Shown piece by piece: positions 5,736 through 5,968 of a stretch of 5,968 nt of DNA. The notes beneath the pieces are model-generated. The model saw only the letters and a list, made by a program, of their open reading frames with translations, made no database searches and was not told where the DNA came from. This stretch comes from an uncultured Spirochaetia bacterium (GTDB lineage Bacteria; Spirochaetota; CALGPD01), in NCBI GenBank assembly GCA_937960625.1, contig CALGPD010000169.1, positions 1 through 5,968 of the forward strand, written 5' to 3'. Position 1 is the stretch's first letter, and each line of letters starts with the position of its first letter. A program made the translations under genes and the position numbers.

Positions 5736-5968
5736 TTAATTTCCCAATGTATTTAAAATCTTGTCAGCAAGCATATTCTCCGGAACAGCTCCTTCAACGA
5801 AATCACTTTCGTTAATCACTGTTCTGGGTACGCCCATAACATTGTATTTATTTGCAAGGTGAGGGAACTCGGACGCTTCAATCATTTCAGCGACAATGTT
5901 ATCGTTTTCTATTGCAAACTTATGCGCTGAAATTACCGCTCCCGGGCAATAAGGACACGTTGGAGTTA
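5736..5968 (-). CDS. Glutaredoxin-like protein disulfide oxidoreductase, C-terminal part (5' end outside window)
   Basis: The frame runs off the right edge and stops at 5736, leaving the last 76 residues. They start TPTCPYCPGAV, a thioredoxin-fold CPYC active site (Cys at visible residues 4 and 7). A helix follows, then the sheet and MGVPRTVI, whose Pro is the conserved cis-proline opposite the active site. The chain ends at a typical terminal helix (MLADKILNTLGN). This layout matches the C-terminal domain of the two-domain glutaredoxin-like disulfide oxidoreductases (PDO type, commonly about 220 aa); the N-terminal domain would lie outside the window. A single-domain thioredoxin or glutaredoxin cannot be excluded from this fragment. 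Its role is cytoplasmic dithiol/disulfide exchange; its reductase partner is not visible. A hairpin at 5667-5705 probably ends its transcript. Confidence 0.85.
   Translation of the reverse strand, partial: TPTCPYCPGAVISAHKFAIENDNIVAEMIEASEFPHLANKYNVMGVPRTVINESDFVEGAVPENMLADKILNTLGN

Overview
The window is AT-rich, gene-dense bacterial chromosome. It carries two genes cut by the window edges and four complete ones. The organism looks like a Gram-negative-type (diderm) low-GC bacterium: there is a lipoprotein-type MsrA, a sigma-54-dependent response regulator, a CheA-family kinase and a glutaredoxin-like disulfide oxidoreductase. Short intergenic gaps, TTG start use and a RhuM-family gene would suit a gut-associated lineage such as a Gastranaerophilales-like or elusimicrobial bacterium. 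That placement is a guess; no marker gene here decides it.

Layout, left to right. Positions 1-1251 (+) hold the 3' part of a CheA-type histidine kinase that ends straight after its ATPase domain, with no CheW-like domain. Converging on it, nine bases away, is a divergent glyceraldehyde-3-phosphate dehydrogenase (1261-2232, -), which starts at TTG with a good ribosome binding site. A divergent intergenic region (2233-2468) carries a likely gap promoter, a tandem 10-bp repeat in the gap leader and the msrA ribosome binding site. msrA (2469-3092, +) encodes a predicted lipoprotein methionine sulfoxide reductase A. After it come a 59-bp gene fragment (3095-3153), a RhuM-family gene (3179-4189, -) and an NtrC-type sigma-54 response regulator (4222-5586, -). 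The 149-bp gap at 5587-5735 holds the regulator's likely promoter and a strong hairpin that probably terminates the last gene, a C-terminal piece of a glutaredoxin-like oxidoreductase (5736-5968, -).

The most striking structure is the pair of direct repeats around rhuM. The last 59 bp of the response regulator gene, stop codon included, occur a second time between msrA and rhuM at 56/59 identity. Two of the three differences are silent. This looks like an insertion of about 1.13 kb, carrying rhuM as its only evident gene, into the 3' end of the regulator gene. The insertion leaves a full-length regulator on one side and a displaced original 3' tail on the other. No integrase or transposase is visible.

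Functionally the window mixes signal transduction (CheA-like kinase, sigma-54 regulator), thiol and oxidative repair (MsrA, glutaredoxin-like protein), central carbon metabolism (GAPDH) and one probable accessory gene (rhuM). Apart from rhuM lying directly downstream of the regulator on the same strand, the genes do not form an obvious operon.
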